From positions 372,001 through 436,000 of the forward strand of contig NW_027476223.1 in the NCBI RefSeq assembly GCF_051020955.1: a DNA stretch of 64,000 nt. Direction: 5' to 3'. Origin of the DNA: Megalopta genalis. Its lineage: Eukaryota; Arthropoda; Insecta; Hymenoptera; Halictidae. This document shows positions 27,165 to 40,829 of this stretch, in pieces. The notes beneath the pieces were generated by a model. That model did not search any database. It saw nothing but the letters and a program-made list of their open reading frames with translations, and was not told where the DNA came from. How positions within the stretch are numbered: the first letter of the stretch is position 1; every line of letters starts with the position of its first letter. The position numbers and the translations under genes were made by a program.

Positions 27165-30100
27165 TGTTTCGCATGGATTCGAAGATAACCCTTCTACTTC
27201 GCATTGATTTGAAGCTAAATCATGTGTTTCGCATGGATTTGAAGCTAACTCGTTTGTTTCGCATGCTGTTGAAACTAAATCATGTATATCACAAGTATTT
27301 GAAGCTATATCATTGGTTTCGCATGGATTCGAAGATTAGCCTTCTACTTCGCATTGATTAGATGCTAAATCATGTGTTTAGCATGGGTTTGAAACTAACT
27401 CGTTTGTTTCGCATGATGTTGAAGCTAAATCATGTATATCAGAATTATTTGAAGCTAAACCATTTGTATCGCATGGAATCGAAGATAAGCCACCTACTCC
27501 GCATTGATTTGAAGCTAAATCATGTGTTTCGCATGGTTTTGAAGCTAACTCGTTTATTTCGCATGCTGTTGAAGCTAAATCAAGTGTATCACAAGTATTT
27601 GAAGCTAAACAATTTGCTTCGCATGGATTCGAAGATCAGCCTTCGACTTCGCATTGATTAGATGCTAAATCATGTGTTTCGCATGGGTTTGAAGCTAACT
27701 CGTTTGTTTCACCTGCATTTGAAGCTATATCACTTATATTCTCAAGTATGTGAAGCTAAATCATTCGTTTCTCATGTATTTGAAGCTAAGCCGTCAACTT
27801 CGCGTTGACTTGATGATAAATCATGTTATTCGCTTGGACTTGAAGCTAGCTCGTTTGTTTCGCATGCTGTTGAAGCTGAATCATGTATATCACAAGTATT
27901 TGTAGCTATATCATATGTTTCGCATGGATTCGAAGAAAACCCTTCTAATTCGCATTGATTTGAAGCTAAATCATGAGTTTCGCATGGATTTGAAGCTAAC
28001 TCGTTTGTTTCGCATGCAGTTGAAGCTGAATCATGAATATCACAAGTATTTGAAGCTAAACTATTCGTTTCGCATGGATTCGAAGATAACCCTTCTTCTT
28101 CGTATTGATTTGAAGCTAAATCATGTGTTTCGCATGAATTTGAATCTAACTCGTTTGTTTCGCATGCTGTTGAAGCTAAATCATGTATATCACAATTATT
28201 TGAAGCTAAACCATTTGTATCGCATGGAATCGAAGATAAGCCACCTACTCCGCATTGATTTGAAGCTAAATCATGTGTTTCGCATGATTTTGAAGCTAAC
28301 TCGTTTATTTCGCATGCTGTTGAAGCTAAATCAAGTGTATCACAAGTATTTGAAGCTAAACAATTTGCTTCGCATGGATTCGAAGATCAGCCTTCTACTT
28401 CGCATTGATTAGATGCTAAATCATGTGTTTCACATGGATTTGATGCTAACTCGTTTGCATCGCATGCTGTTGAAGCTAAATCAAGTGTATCACAAGTATT
28501 TGAAGCTAAACAATTTGCTTCGCATTTATTCGAAGCTAAGCCTTCTACTTCGCATTGATTTGAGGCTAAATCATGTGTTTCGCTTGGATTTGAAGCTGAT
28601 TCGTTTTTTCGCTATTAGTTGAAGCTAAATCATGTATATCACAAGTATTTGAAGCTAAACCATTTTATTCCCATGGATTTGAAGCTAAGCTTTCTACTTA
28701 GCATTGATTTGAAGATAAATCATGTGTTTCGTTTGGATTTGAAGATAACTCATTTGCTTCGCATGCTGTTGAAGCTAAATCATGTATATCACAAGTATTT
28801 GAAGTTAAACCATTTGTTTCGCATGGATTCGAAGATAATCCATCTATTTCGCATTGATTTGAAGCTAAATCATGTGTTTTGCATGGATTTGAATCTAACT
28901 CGTTTGTTTCGCATGCTGTTGAAGCTGAATCAAGTGTATCACAAGTATTTGAAGCTAAACAATTTGCTTCGCATGGATTCGAAGATAAGCCTCCTACTTC
29001 GTATTGATTTGATGCTAAGTCATTTGTTTCGCATGGATTTGAAGCTAACTCGTTTGTTTCGCATGCAGTTGAAGCTAAATCAAGTGTATCACAAGTATTT
29101 GAAGCTAAACCATTTTATTCCCATGGATTTGAAGCTAAGCTTTCTACTTAGCATTGATTTGAAGATAAATCATGTGTTTCGTTTGGATTTGAAGATAACT
29201 CATTTGCTTCGCATGCTGTTGAAGCTAAATCATGTATATCACAAGTATTTGAAGTTAAACCATTTATTTCGCATGGATTCGAAGCTATCTCGTTTGTTTC
29301 GCATGCTGTTGAAACTAAATCATTTATATCACAAGTATTTGAAGCTAAACCATTTGCTTCGCATGGATTCGAAGGTCAGCCTTCTACTTCGCATTGATTT
29401 GATGCTAAGTCATTTGTTTCGCATGGATTTGAATCTAACTCGTTTGCTTCGCATGTTGTTGGAACTAAATCATGTATATCACAAGTATTTGAAGCTAAAC
29501 CATTTGATTCCCATGGATTTGAAGCTAAGCTTTCTACATAGCATTAATTTGAAGATAAATCATGTGTTTCGCGTGGATTCGAAGATCAACCTTCTACTTC
29601 GCATTGATTAGATGCTAAATAATGTGTTTCGCATGGATTTGAAGCTAACTCGTTTGTTTCGCATGCTGTTGAAGCTAAATCATGTATATCACAAGTATTT
29701 GAAGCTATATCATATGTTTCGCATGGATTCGAAGATAACCCTTCTAATTCGCATTGATTTGAAGCTAAATCATGTGTTTCGCATGGATTCGAAGCTAACT
29801 CGTTTGTTTCGCATGCTGTTGAAACTAAATCATGTGTATCACAAGTATTTGAAGCTATATCATTTGTTTCGCATGGATTCGAAGATTAGCCTTCTGCTTC
29901 GCATTGATTAGATGCTAAATCATGTGTTTCGCATGGGTTTGAAGCTAACTCGTTTATTTCGCATGCTGTTGAAGCTAAATCATGTATATCACAAGTATAT
30001 GAAGCTAATCCATTTGTTTCGCATGGTTTCGAAGATAAGCCTTCTACTTCGCATTGATTTGAAGATAAATCATGTGTTTCGTATGGATTTGAATCTAACT

Positions 30101-30676
30101 CGTTTGTTTTGCATGCTGTTGGAACTAAATCATGTATATCACAAGTATTTGAAGCTATATCATTTGTTTCGCATTTATTCGAAGATAAGCCTTCTACTTC
30201 GCATTGATTATAATCTAAATCATGTGTTTCGCATGGATTTGAAGTTAACTCGTTTGCTTCGCATGCTGTTGAAGCTAAATCATGTATATCACAAGTATTT
30301 GAAGCTGTATCATATGTTTCGCATGGATTCGAAGATAACCCTTCTAATTCGCATTGATTTGAAGCTAAATCATGTGTTTCGCATGGATTTGAAGCTAACT
30401 CGTTTGTTTCGCATGCAGTTGAAGCTGAATCATGTATATCACAAGTAACTGAAGCTAAACTATTCGTTTCGCATGGATTCGGAGATAACCCTTCTTCTTC
30501 GCATTGATTTGAAGCTAGATCATGTGTTTCACATGGATTTGAATCTAACTCGTTTATTTCGCATGCTGTTGAAGCTAAATCATGTATATCACAAGTATAT
30601 GAATCTAATCCATTTGTTTCGCATGGATTCGTAGATAAGCCTCCTACTTCGCATTGATTTGAAGCTAAATCATGTG
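27165..30676. repeat. 3,510-bp superunit, copy 2
   Basis: It repeats the previous block at an offset of 3,510. Two differences were noticed by eye: T at 24,427 versus A at 27,937 (gaagaaaac) and A at 26,326 versus G at 29,836 (catgtgtatc). Both copies keep the same rare variants, including the cassette at 27,731. The block ends near 30,676, where a one-base deletion (tgtgttcgcatgg) leads into a different continuation. Confidence 0.9.
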
Positions 30677-32467
30677 TTCGCATGGATTTGAAGCTAACTC
30701 GTTTGCTTCGCATGCTGTTGAAGCTAAATCATGTATATCACAAGTATTTGAAGTTAAACCATTTGTTTCGCATGGATTCGAAGATAATCCATCTATTTCG
30801 CATTGATTTGAAGCTAAATCATGTGTTTTGCATGGATTTGAATCTAACTCGTTTGTTTCGCATGCTGTTGAAGCTGAATCAAGTGTATCACAAGTATTTG
30901 AAGCTAAACAATTTGCTTCGCATGGATTCGAAGATAAGCCTCCTACTTCGTATTGATTTGATGCTAAGTCATTTGTTTCGCATGGATTTGAAGCTAACTC
31001 GTTTGTTTCGCATGCAGTTGAAGCTAAATCAAGTGTATCACAAGTATTTGAAGCTAAACCATTTTATTCCCATGGATTTGAAGCTAAGCTTTCTACTTAG
31101 CATTGATTTGAAGATAAATCATGTGTTTCGTTTGGATTTGAAGATAACTCATTTGCTTCGCATGCTGTTGAAGCTAAATCATGTATATCACAAGTATTTG
31201 AAGTTAAACCATTTATTTCGCATGGATTCGAAGCTATCTCGTTTGTTTCGCATGCTGTTGAAACTAAATCATTTATATCACAAGTATTTGAAGCTAAACC
31301 ATTTGCTTCGCATGGATTCGAAGGTCAGCCTTCTACTTCGCATTGATTTGATGCTAAGTCATTTGTTTCGCATGGATTTGAATCTAACTCGTTTGCTTCG
31401 CATGTTGTTGGAACTAAATCATGTATATCACAAGTATTTGAAGCTAAACCATTTGATTCCCATGGATTTGAAGCTAAGCTTTCTACATAGCATTAATTTG
31501 AAGATAAATCATGTGTTTCGCGTGGATTCGAAGATCAACCTTCTACTTCGCATTGATTAGATGCTAAATAATGTGTTTCGCATGGATTTGAAGCTAACTC
31601 GTTTGTTTCGCATGCTGTTGAAGCTAAATCATGTATATCACAAGTATTTGAAGCTATATCATATGTTTCGCATGGATTCGAAGATAACCCTTCTAATTCG
31701 CATTGATTTGAAGCTAAATCATGTGTTTCGCATGGATTCGAAGCTAACTCGTTTGTTTCGCATGCTGTTGAAACTAAATCATGTATATCACAAGTATTTG
31801 AAGCTATATCATTTGTTTCGCATGGATTCGAAGATTAGCCTTCTGCTTCGCATTGATTAGATGCTAAATCATGTGTTTCGCATGGGTTTGAAGCTAACTC
31901 GTTTATTTCGCATGCTGTTGAAGCTAAATCATGTATATCACAAGTATATGAAGCTAATCCATTTGTTTCGCATGGTTTCGAAGATAAGCCTTCTACTTCG
32001 CATTGATTTGAAGATAAATCATGTGTTTCGTATGGATTTGAATCTAACTCGTTTGTTTTGCATGCTGTTGGAACTAAATCATGTATATCACAAGTATTTG
32101 AAGCTATATCATTTGTTTCGCATTTATTCGAAGATAAGCCTTCTACTTCGCATTGATTTTAATCTAAATCATGTGTTTCGCATGGATTTGAAGTTAACTC
32201 GTTTGCTTCGCATGCTGTTGAAGCTAAATCATGTATATCACAAGTATTTGAAGCTGTATCATATGTTTCGCATGGATTCGAAGATAACCCTTCTAATTCG
32301 CATTGATTTGAAGCTAAATCATGTGTTTCGCATGGATTTGAAGCTAACTCGTTTGTTTCGCATGCAGTTGAAGCTGAATCATGTATATCACAAGTAATTG
32401 AAGCTAAACTATTCGTTTCGCATGGATTCGGAGATAACCCTTCTTCTTCGCATTGATTTGAAGCTAA
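28754..32467. repeat. 1,949-bp tandem pair (28,754-30,702 and 30,703-32,467)
   Basis: Sequence from about 28,754 recurs from 30,703 at an offset of 1,949, which is 1,950 less the base deleted near 30,676. Landmarks 29,612/31,561 and 29,912/31,861 keep this offset. The copies differ at the gattataatc (near 30,207) versus gattttaatc (near 32,157) site and at acaagtaact versus acaagtaatt. Similarity ends near 32,467. The first copy lies inside the second 3,510-bp block, so the duplications are nested. Confidence 0.85.
29886..30713 (-). other. Second minus-strand decapeptide-repeat stretch (not accepted as a gene)
   Basis: A 275-residue frame starts with a short non-repeat-like lead (MRSKRVSFKSMRTHD) created by the one-base deletion near 30,676, then enters the Cys decapeptide pattern. 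It ends at the gattag stop variant near 29,886. Related starts from the same deletion lie near 18,143 and 22,493. Because the lead is just repeat DNA read in a shifted frame, it is not evidence of a true N-terminus. Coding status is doubtful. Confidence 0.15.
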
Positions 32468-32670
32468 ATCATGTGTTTCGCATGGATTTGAATCTAACTC
32501 GTTTGTTTCGCATGCAGTTGAAGCTAAATCATGTATATCACAAATATTTGCAGCTAAACCATTTGTTTCGCATGGATTCGAAGATCAACCTTCTAATTCG
32601 CATTGATTTGAAGCTAAATCATGTGTTTCGCATGGATTTGAAGCTAACTTGTTTTTTTTCGCATGCAGTT

Positions 32671-34650
32671 GAAGCTGAATCATGTATATCACAAGTATTT
32701 GTAGCTATATCATATGTTTCGCATGGATTCGAAGATAACCTTTCTAATTCGCATTGATTAGATGCTAAATCATGTGTTTAGCATGGATTTGAATCTAACT
32801 CGTTTGTTTCGCATGCTGTTGAAACTAAATCATTTATATCACAAGTATTTGAAGCTAAACCATTTGCTTCGCATGGATTCGAAGATAAGCCTTGCACTTC
32901 GCATTGATTTGAAGCTAACTCATGTGTTTCGCATGGATTTGAAGTTAACTCGTTTGTTTCGCATGCAGTTGAAGCTAAATCATATATATCACAAGTATTT
33001 GAAGCTAAACCATTTGTTTCGCATTTATTCGAAGCTAAGCCTTCTACTTCGCATTGATTTGAGGCTAAATCATGTATTTCGCTTGGTTTTCAAGCTAACT
33101 CGTTTGTTTCGCATGCTGTTGAAGCTGAATCATGAATATCACAAGTATTTGAAGCTAAACTATTCGTTTCGCATGGATTCGAAGATAACCCTTCTTCTTC
33201 GCATTGATTTGAAGCTAAATCATGTGTTTCGCATGGATTTGAATCTAACTCGTTTGTTTCGCATGCTGTTGAAGCTAAATCATGTATATCACAATTATTT
33301 GAAGCTAAACCATTTGTATCGCATGGAATCGAAGATAAGCCACCTACTCCGCATAGATTTGAAGCTAAATCATGTGTTTCGCATGGTTTTGAAGCTAACT
33401 CGTTTATTTCGCATGCTGTTGAAGCTAAATCAAGTGTATCACAAGTATTTGAAGCTAAACAATTTGCTTCGCATGGATTCGAAGATAAGCCTCCTACTTC
33501 GCATTGATTTGAAGCTAACGCGTTTGTTTCGCATGCAGTTGAAGCTGAATCATGAATATCACAAGTATTTGAAGCTAAACTATTCGTTTCGCATGGATTC
33601 GAAGATAACCCTTCTTCTTCGCATTGATTTGAAGCTAAATCATGTGTTTCGCATGGATTTGAAGCTAACTCGTTTGTTTCGCATGCTGTTGAAGCTGAAT
33701 CATGTATATCACAAGTATTTGTAGCTATATCATATGTTTCGCATGGATTCGAAGATAACCTTTCTAATTCGCATTGATTAGATGCTAAATCATGTGTTTA
33801 GCATGGATTTGAATCTAACTCGTTTGTTTCGCATGCTGTTGAAACTAAATCATTTATATCACAAGTATTTGAAGCTAAACCATTTGCTTCGCATGGATTC
33901 GAAGATAAGCCTTGCACTTCGCATTGATTTGAAGCTAACTCATGTGTTTCGCATGGATTTGAAGTTAACTCGTTTGTTTCGCATGCAGTTGAAGCTAAAT
34001 CATATATATCACAAGTATTTGAAGCTAAACCATTTGTTTCGCATTTATTCGAAGCTAAGCCTTCTACTTCGCATTGATTTGAGGCTAAATCATGTATTTC
34101 GCTTGGTTTTGAAGCTAACTCGTTTGTTTCGCATGCTGTTGAAGCTGAATCATGAATATCACAAGTATTTGAAGCTAAACTATTCGTTTCGCATGGATTC
34201 GAAGATAACCCTTCTTCTTCGCATTGATTTGAAGCTAAATCATGTGTTTCGCATGGATTTGAATCTAACTCGTTTGTTTTGTCATGCTGTTGAAGCTAAA
34301 TCATGTATATCACAATTATTTGAAGCTAAACCATTTGTATCGCATGGAATCGAAGATAAGCCACCTACTCCGCATAGATTTGAAGCTAAATCATGTGTTT
34401 CGCATGGTTTTGAAGCTAACTCGTTTATTTCGCATGCTGTTGAAGCTAAATCAAGTGTATCACAAGTATTTGAAGCTAAACAATTTGCTTCGCATGGATT
34501 CGAAGATAAGCCTCCTACTTCGCATTGATTTGAAGCTAATTCGTTTGTTTCGCATGCAGTTGAAGCTGAATCATGAATATCACAAGTATTTGAAGCTAAA
34601 CTATTCGTTTCGCATGGATTCGAAGATAACCCTTCTTCTTCGCATTGATT
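32671..34650. repeat. 1,020-bp tandem pair
   Basis: Sequence at 32,671-33,690 recurs from 33,691 at an offset of 1,020 (34 monomers), with the same ttagcatggattt variant after gattagatg and the same cttgcacttcgc variant. Near 34,279 the second copy gains a base (tttgttttgtcatgctg in place of tttgtttcgcatgctg), shifting the offset to 1,021. Similarity fades near 34,650. Just left of the pair is an eight-T run at 32,652 that adds a base to its monomer. Confidence 0.85.
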
Positions 34651-37600
34651 TCAAGCTAAATCATGTGTTTCGCATGGATTTGAATCTAACTGGTTTGTTT
34701 CGCATGCTGTTGATGCTAAATCATGTATATCACAATTACTTGAAGCTAAACCATTTGTATCGCATGGAATCGAAGATAAGCCACCTACTCCGCATAGATT
34801 TGAAGCTAAATCATGTGTTTCGCATGGGTTTGAATCAAACTCGTTTATTTCGCATGCTGTTGAAGCTAAATCATGTATATCACAAGTATATGAAGCTAAT
34901 CCATTTGTTTCGCATGGTTTCGAAGATAAGCCTTCTACTTCGCATTGATTTGAAGATAAATCATGTGTTTCGCATGGATTTGAAGCTAACTCGTTTGTTT
35001 CGCATGCTGTTGGAACTAAATCATGTATATCACAAGTATTTGAAGCTATATCATTTGTTTCGCATTTATTCGAAGATAAGCCTTCTACTTCGCATTGATT
35101 TTAATCTAAATCATATGTTTCGCATGGATTTGAAGCTAACTCGTTTGTTTTGCATGCAGTTGAAGCTGAATCATGTATATCACAAGTACTTGAAGCTAAA
35201 CCATTTGTTTCGCATTAATTAGAAGCTAAGCCTTCTACTTCGCATTGATTTGAGGCTAAATCATGTGTTTCGCATGAATTTAAAGCTAACTCGTTTGTTT
35301 CGCATGCTGTTGAAGCTGAATCATGTATATCACAAGTGTTTGTAGCTATATCATATGTTTCGCATGGATTCGAAGATAACCTTTCTAATTCGCATTGATT
35401 TGAAGCTAAATCATGTGTTTCGCATGGATTTGAAACTAACTCGTTTGTTTCGCATGCAGTTGAAGCTGAATCATGAATATCACAAGTATTTGAAGCTAAA
35501 CTATTCGTTTCGCATGGATTCGAAGATAACCCTTCTTCTTCGCATTGATTTGAAGCTAAATCATGTGTTTCGCATGGATTTGAATCTAACTCGTTTGTTT
35601 TGCATGCTGTTGGAACTAAATCATGTATATCACAAGTATTTGAAGCTATATCATTTGTTTCGCATTTATTCGAAGATAAGCCTTCTACTTCGCATTGATT
35701 TTAATCTAAATCATGTGTTTCGCATGGATTTGAAGCTAACTCGTTTGTTTCGCATGCTGTTGAAGCTAAATCAAGTGTATCACAACTATTTGAAGCCAAA
35801 CCATTTGCTTCGCATGGATTCGAAGATAAGCCTTGCACTTCGCATTGATTTGAAGCTAACTCATGTGTTTCGCATGGATTTGAAGTTAACTCGTTTGTTT
35901 CGCATGCAGTTGAAGCTAAATCATATATATCACAAGTATTTGAAGCTAAACCATTTGTTTCGCATTTATTCGAAGCTAAGCCTTCTACTTCGCATTGATT
36001 TGAGGCTAAATCATGTATTTCGCTTGGTTTTGAAGCTAACTCGTTTGTTTCGCATGCTGTTGAAGCTGAATCATGAATATCACAAGTATTTGAAGCTAAA
36101 CTATTCGTTTCGCATGGATTCGAAGATAACCCTTCTTCTTCGCATTGATTTGAAGCTAAATCATGTGTTTCGCATGGATTTGAATCTAACTCGTTTGTTT
36201 TGTCATGCTGTTGAAGCTAAATCATGTATATCACAATTATTTGAAGCTAAACCATTTGTATCGCATGGAATCGAAGATAAGCCACCTACTCCGCATAGAT
36301 TTGAAGCTAAATCATGTGTTTCGCATGGTTTTGAAGCTAACTCGTTTATTTCGCATGCTGTTGAAGCTAAATCAAGTGTATCACAAGTATTTGAAGCTAA
36401 ACAATTTGCTTCGCATGGATTCGAAGATAAGCCTCCTACTTCGCATTGATTTGAAGCTAATTCGTTTGTTTCGCATGCAGTTGAAGCTGAATCATGAATA
36501 TCACAAGTATTTGAAGCTAAACTATTCGTTTCGCATGGATTCGAAGATAACCCTTCTTCTTCGCATTGATTTCAAGCTAAATCATGTGTTTCGCATGGAT
36601 TTGAATCTAACTGGTTTGTTTCGCATGCTGTTGAAGCTAAATCATGTATATCACAATTACTTGAAGCTAAACCATTTGTATCGCATGGAATCGAAGATAA
36701 GCCACCTACTCCGCATAGATTTGAAGCTAAATCATGTGTTTCGCATGGGTTTGAATCAAACTCGTTTATTTCGCATGCTGTTGAAGCTAAATCATGTATA
36801 TCACAAGTATATGAAGCTAATCCATTTGTTTCGCATGGTTTCGAAGATAAGCCTTCTACTTCGCATTGATTTGAAGATAAATCATGTGTTTCGCATGGAT
36901 TTGAAGCTAACTCGTTTGTTTCGCATGCTGTTGGAACTAAATCATGTATATCACAAGTATTTGAAGCTATATCATTTGTTTCGCATTTATTCGAAGATAA
37001 GCCTTCTACTTCGCATTGATTTTAATCTAAATCATATGTTTCGCATGGATTTGAAGCTAACTCGTTTGTTTTGCATGCAGTTGAAGCTGAATCATGTATA
37101 TCACAAGTACTTGAAGCTAAACCATTTGTTTCGCATTAATTAGAAGCTAAGCCTTCTACTTCGCATTGATTTGAGGCTAAATCATGTGTTTCGCATGAAT
37201 TTAAAGCTAACTCGTTTGTTTCGCATGCTGTTGAAGCTGAATCATGTATATCACAAGTGTTTGTAGCTATATCATATGTTTCGCATGGATTCGAAGATAA
37301 CCTTTCTAATTCGCATTGATTTGAAGCTAAATCATGTGTTTCGCATGGATTTGAAACTAACTCGTTTGTTTCGCATGCTGTTGAAGCTGAATCATGTATA
37401 TCACAAGTATTTGTAGCTATATCATATGTTTCGCATGGATTCGAAGATAACCTTTCTAATTCGCATTGATTAGATGCTAAATCATGTGTTTAGCATGGAT
37501 TTGAATCTAACTCGTTTGTTTCGCATGCTGTTGAAACTAAATCATTTATATCACAAGTATTTGAAGCTAAACCATTTGCTTCGCATGGATTCGAAGATAA

Positions 37601-39515
37601 GCCTTGCACTTCGCATTGATTTGAAGCTAACTCATGTGTTTCGCATGGATTTGAAGTTAACTCGTTTGTTTCGCATGCAGTTGAAGCTAAATCATATATA
37701 TCACAAGTATTTGAAGCTAAACCATTTGTTTCGCATTTATTCGAAGCTAAGCCTTCTACTTCGCATTGATTTGAGGCTAAATCATGTATTTCGCTTGGTT
37801 TTGAAGCTAACTCGTTTGTTTCGCATGCTGTTGAAGCTGAATCATGAATATCACAAGTATTTGAAGCTAAACTATTCGTTTCGCATGGATTCGAAGATAA
37901 CCCTTCTTCTTCGCATTGATTTGAAGCTAAATCATGTGTTTCGCATGGATTTGAATCTAACTCGTTTGTTTTGTCATGCTGTTGAAGCTAAATCATGTAT
38001 ATCACAATTATTTGAAGCTAAACCATTTGTATCGCATGGAATCGAAGATAAGCCACCTACTCCGCATAGATTTGAAGCTAAATCATGTGTTTCGCATGGT
38101 TTTGAAGCTAACTCGTTTATTTCGCATGCTGTTGAAGCTAAATCAAGTGTATCACAAGTATTTGAAGCTAAACAATTTGCTTCGCATGGATTCGAAGATA
38201 AGCCTCCTACTTCGCATTGATTTGAAGCTAATTCGTTTGTTTCGCATGCAGTTGAAGCTGAATCATGAATATCACAAGTATTTGAAGCTAAACTATTCGT
38301 TTCGCATGGATTCGAAGATAACCCTTCTTCTTCGCATTGATTTCAAGCTAAATCATGTGTTTCGCATGGATTTGAATCTAACTGGTTTGTTTCGCATGCT
38401 GTTGAAGCTAAATCATGTATATCACAATTACTTGAAGCTAAACCATTTGTATCGCATGGAATCGAAGATAAGCCACCTACTCCGCATAGATTTGAAGCTA
38501 AATCATGTGTTTCGCATGGGTTTGAATCAAACTCGTTTATTTCGCATGCTGTTGAAGCTAAATCATGTATATCACAAGTATATGAAGCTAATCCATTTGT
38601 TTCGCATGGTTTCGAAGATAAGCCTTCTACTTCGCATTGATTTGAAGATAAATCATGTGTTTCGCATGGATTTGAAGCTAACTCGTTTGTTTCGCATGCT
38701 GTTGGAACTAAATCATGTATATCACAAGTATTTGAAGCTATATCATTTGTTTCGCATTTATTCGAAGATAAGCCTTCTACTTCGCATTGATTTTAATCTA
38801 AATCATATGTTTCGCATGGATTTGAAGCTAACTCGTTTGTTTTGCATGCAGTTGAAGCTGAATCATGTATATCACAAGTACTTGAAGCTAAACCATTTGT
38901 TTCGCATTAATTAGAAGCTAAGCCTTCTACTTCGCATTGATTTGAGGCTAAATCATGTGTTTCGCATGAATTTAAAGCTAACTCGTTTGTTTCGCATGCT
39001 GTTGAAGCTGAATCATGTATATCACAAGTGTTTGTAGCTATATCATATGTTTCGCATGGATTCGAAGATAACCTTTCTAATTCGCATTGATTTGAAGCTA
39101 AATCATGTGTTTCGCATGGATTTGAAACTAACTCGTTTGTTTCGCATGCAGTTGAAGCTGAATCATGAATATCACAAGTATTTGAAGCTAAACTATTCGT
39201 TTCGCATGGATTCGAAGATAACCCTTCTTCTTCGCATTGATTTGAAGCTAAATCATGTGTTTCGCATGGATTTGAATATAACTCGTTTGTTTTGCATGCT
39301 GTTGGAACTAAATCATGTATATCACAAGTATTTGAAGCTATATCATTTGTTTCGCATTTATTCGAAGATAAGCCTTCTACTTCGCATTGATTTTAATCTA
39401 AATCATGTGTTTCGCATGGATTTGAAGCTAACTCGTTTGTTTCGCATGCTGTTGAAGCTAAATCAAGTGTATCACAACTATTTGAAGCCAAACCATTTGC
39501 TTCGCATGGATTCGA
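33691..39515. repeat. 3,692-bp tandem pair containing an internal 1,921-bp copy
   Basis: Sequence from 33,691 recurs from about 37,383 at an offset of 3,692; for example 33,782 matches 37,474 and 35,355 matches 39,047. Similarity ends near 39,515, where one copy reads gatcagcc and the other gataagcc. Inside the first copy, about 33,883-35,457 recurs at about 35,804-37,378 with an offset of 1,921. A one-base insertion (ttttgtcatgctg) marks each sub-copy near 34,279, 36,200 and 37,971, and again near 43,975. Confidence 0.85.
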
Positions 39516-40829
39516 AGATCAGCCTTCTACTTCGCATTTATTAGATGGTAAATCATGCGTTTAGCATGGGTTTGAAACTAACTCGTTTGTTTCGCCTGCA
39601 TTTGAAGCCATATCACTTATATTTTCAAGTATGTGAAGCTAAATCATTCGTTTTGCATGGATTTGAAGCTAAGCCATCAAATTCGCGTTGACGTGATGCT
39701 AATTCATGTGTTTCGCATGGATTTGAAGCTATCTCGTTTGTTCAGCATGCAGTTGAAGCTGAATCATGTATATCAAAAGTATTTGAAGCTAAACTATACG
39801 TTTCAAATGGATTCGAAGATAAGCCTTCCACTTCGCATTGATTTGAAGCTAGATCATGTGTTTCGCATGGATTTGAATCTAACTCGTTTGCTTCGCATGC
39901 TGTTGAAGCTAAATCAAGTGTATCACTAGTATTTGAAGCTAAACCATTTGTTTCGCATTTATTCGAAGATAAGCCTTCTACTTCGCATTGATTTTAATCT
40001 AAATCATGTGTTTCGCATGGATTTGAAGCTAACTCGTTTGTTTCGCATGCAGTTGAAGCTGAATCATGAATATCACAAGTATTTGAAGCTAAACTATTCG
40101 TTTCGCATGGATTCGAAGATAACCCTTCTTCTTCGCATTGATTTGAAGCTAAATCATGTGTTTCGCATGGATTTGAATCTAACTCGTTTGTTTCGCATGC
40201 AGTTGAAGCTAAATCATGTATATCACAAATATTTGCAGCTAAACCATTTGTTTCGCATGGATTCGAAGATAACCCTTCTACTTCGCATTGATTTGAAGCT
40301 AAATCATGTGTTTCGCATGGATTTGAAGCTAACTCGTTTGTTTCGCATGCTGTTGAAGCTGAATCATGTATATCACAAGTATTTGTAGCTATATCATATG
40401 TTTCGCATGGATTCGAAGATAACCTTTCTAATTCGCATTGATTAGATGCTAAATCATGTGTTTAGCATGGATTTGAATCTAACTCGTTTGTTTCGCATGC
40501 TGTTGAAACTAAATCATTTATATCACAAGTATTTGAAGCTAAACCATTTGCTTCGCATGGATTCGAAGATAAGCCTTGCACTTCGCATTGATTTGAAGCT
40601 AACTCATGTGTTTCGCATGGATTTGAAGTTAACTCGTTTGTTTCGCATGCAGTTGAAGCTAAATCATATATATCACAAGTATTTGAAGCTAAACCATTTG
40701 TTTCGCATTTATTCGAAGCTAAGCCTTCTACTTCGCATTGATTTGAGGCTAAATCATGTATTTCGCTTGGTTTTCAAGCTAACTCGTTTGTTTCGCATGC
40801 TGTTGAAGCTGAATCATGAATATCACAAG
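39516..40829. repeat. Mosaic linking segment carrying the tttcaaatgg variant
   Basis: The segment contains a cacttatatt cassette at 39,614 and then a run very like 12,309-12,810 and 6,003-6,500, including the tttcaaatgg variant near 39,800 and the cactagtatttg variant near 39,924. It then joins units like those at 32,700-33,150. It holds no unique sequence. The patchwork suggests that pieces from distant parts of the array were brought together by exchange or gene conversion. Confidence 0.75.

Noticed and set aside
29886..30713. MRSKRVSFKS lead as a true protein start or signal peptide
   Set aside because: It is repeat DNA read out of phase through a one-base deletion. The same lead appears at 18,143 and 22,493 because the block was duplicated, and it has no hydrophobic signal-peptide core.
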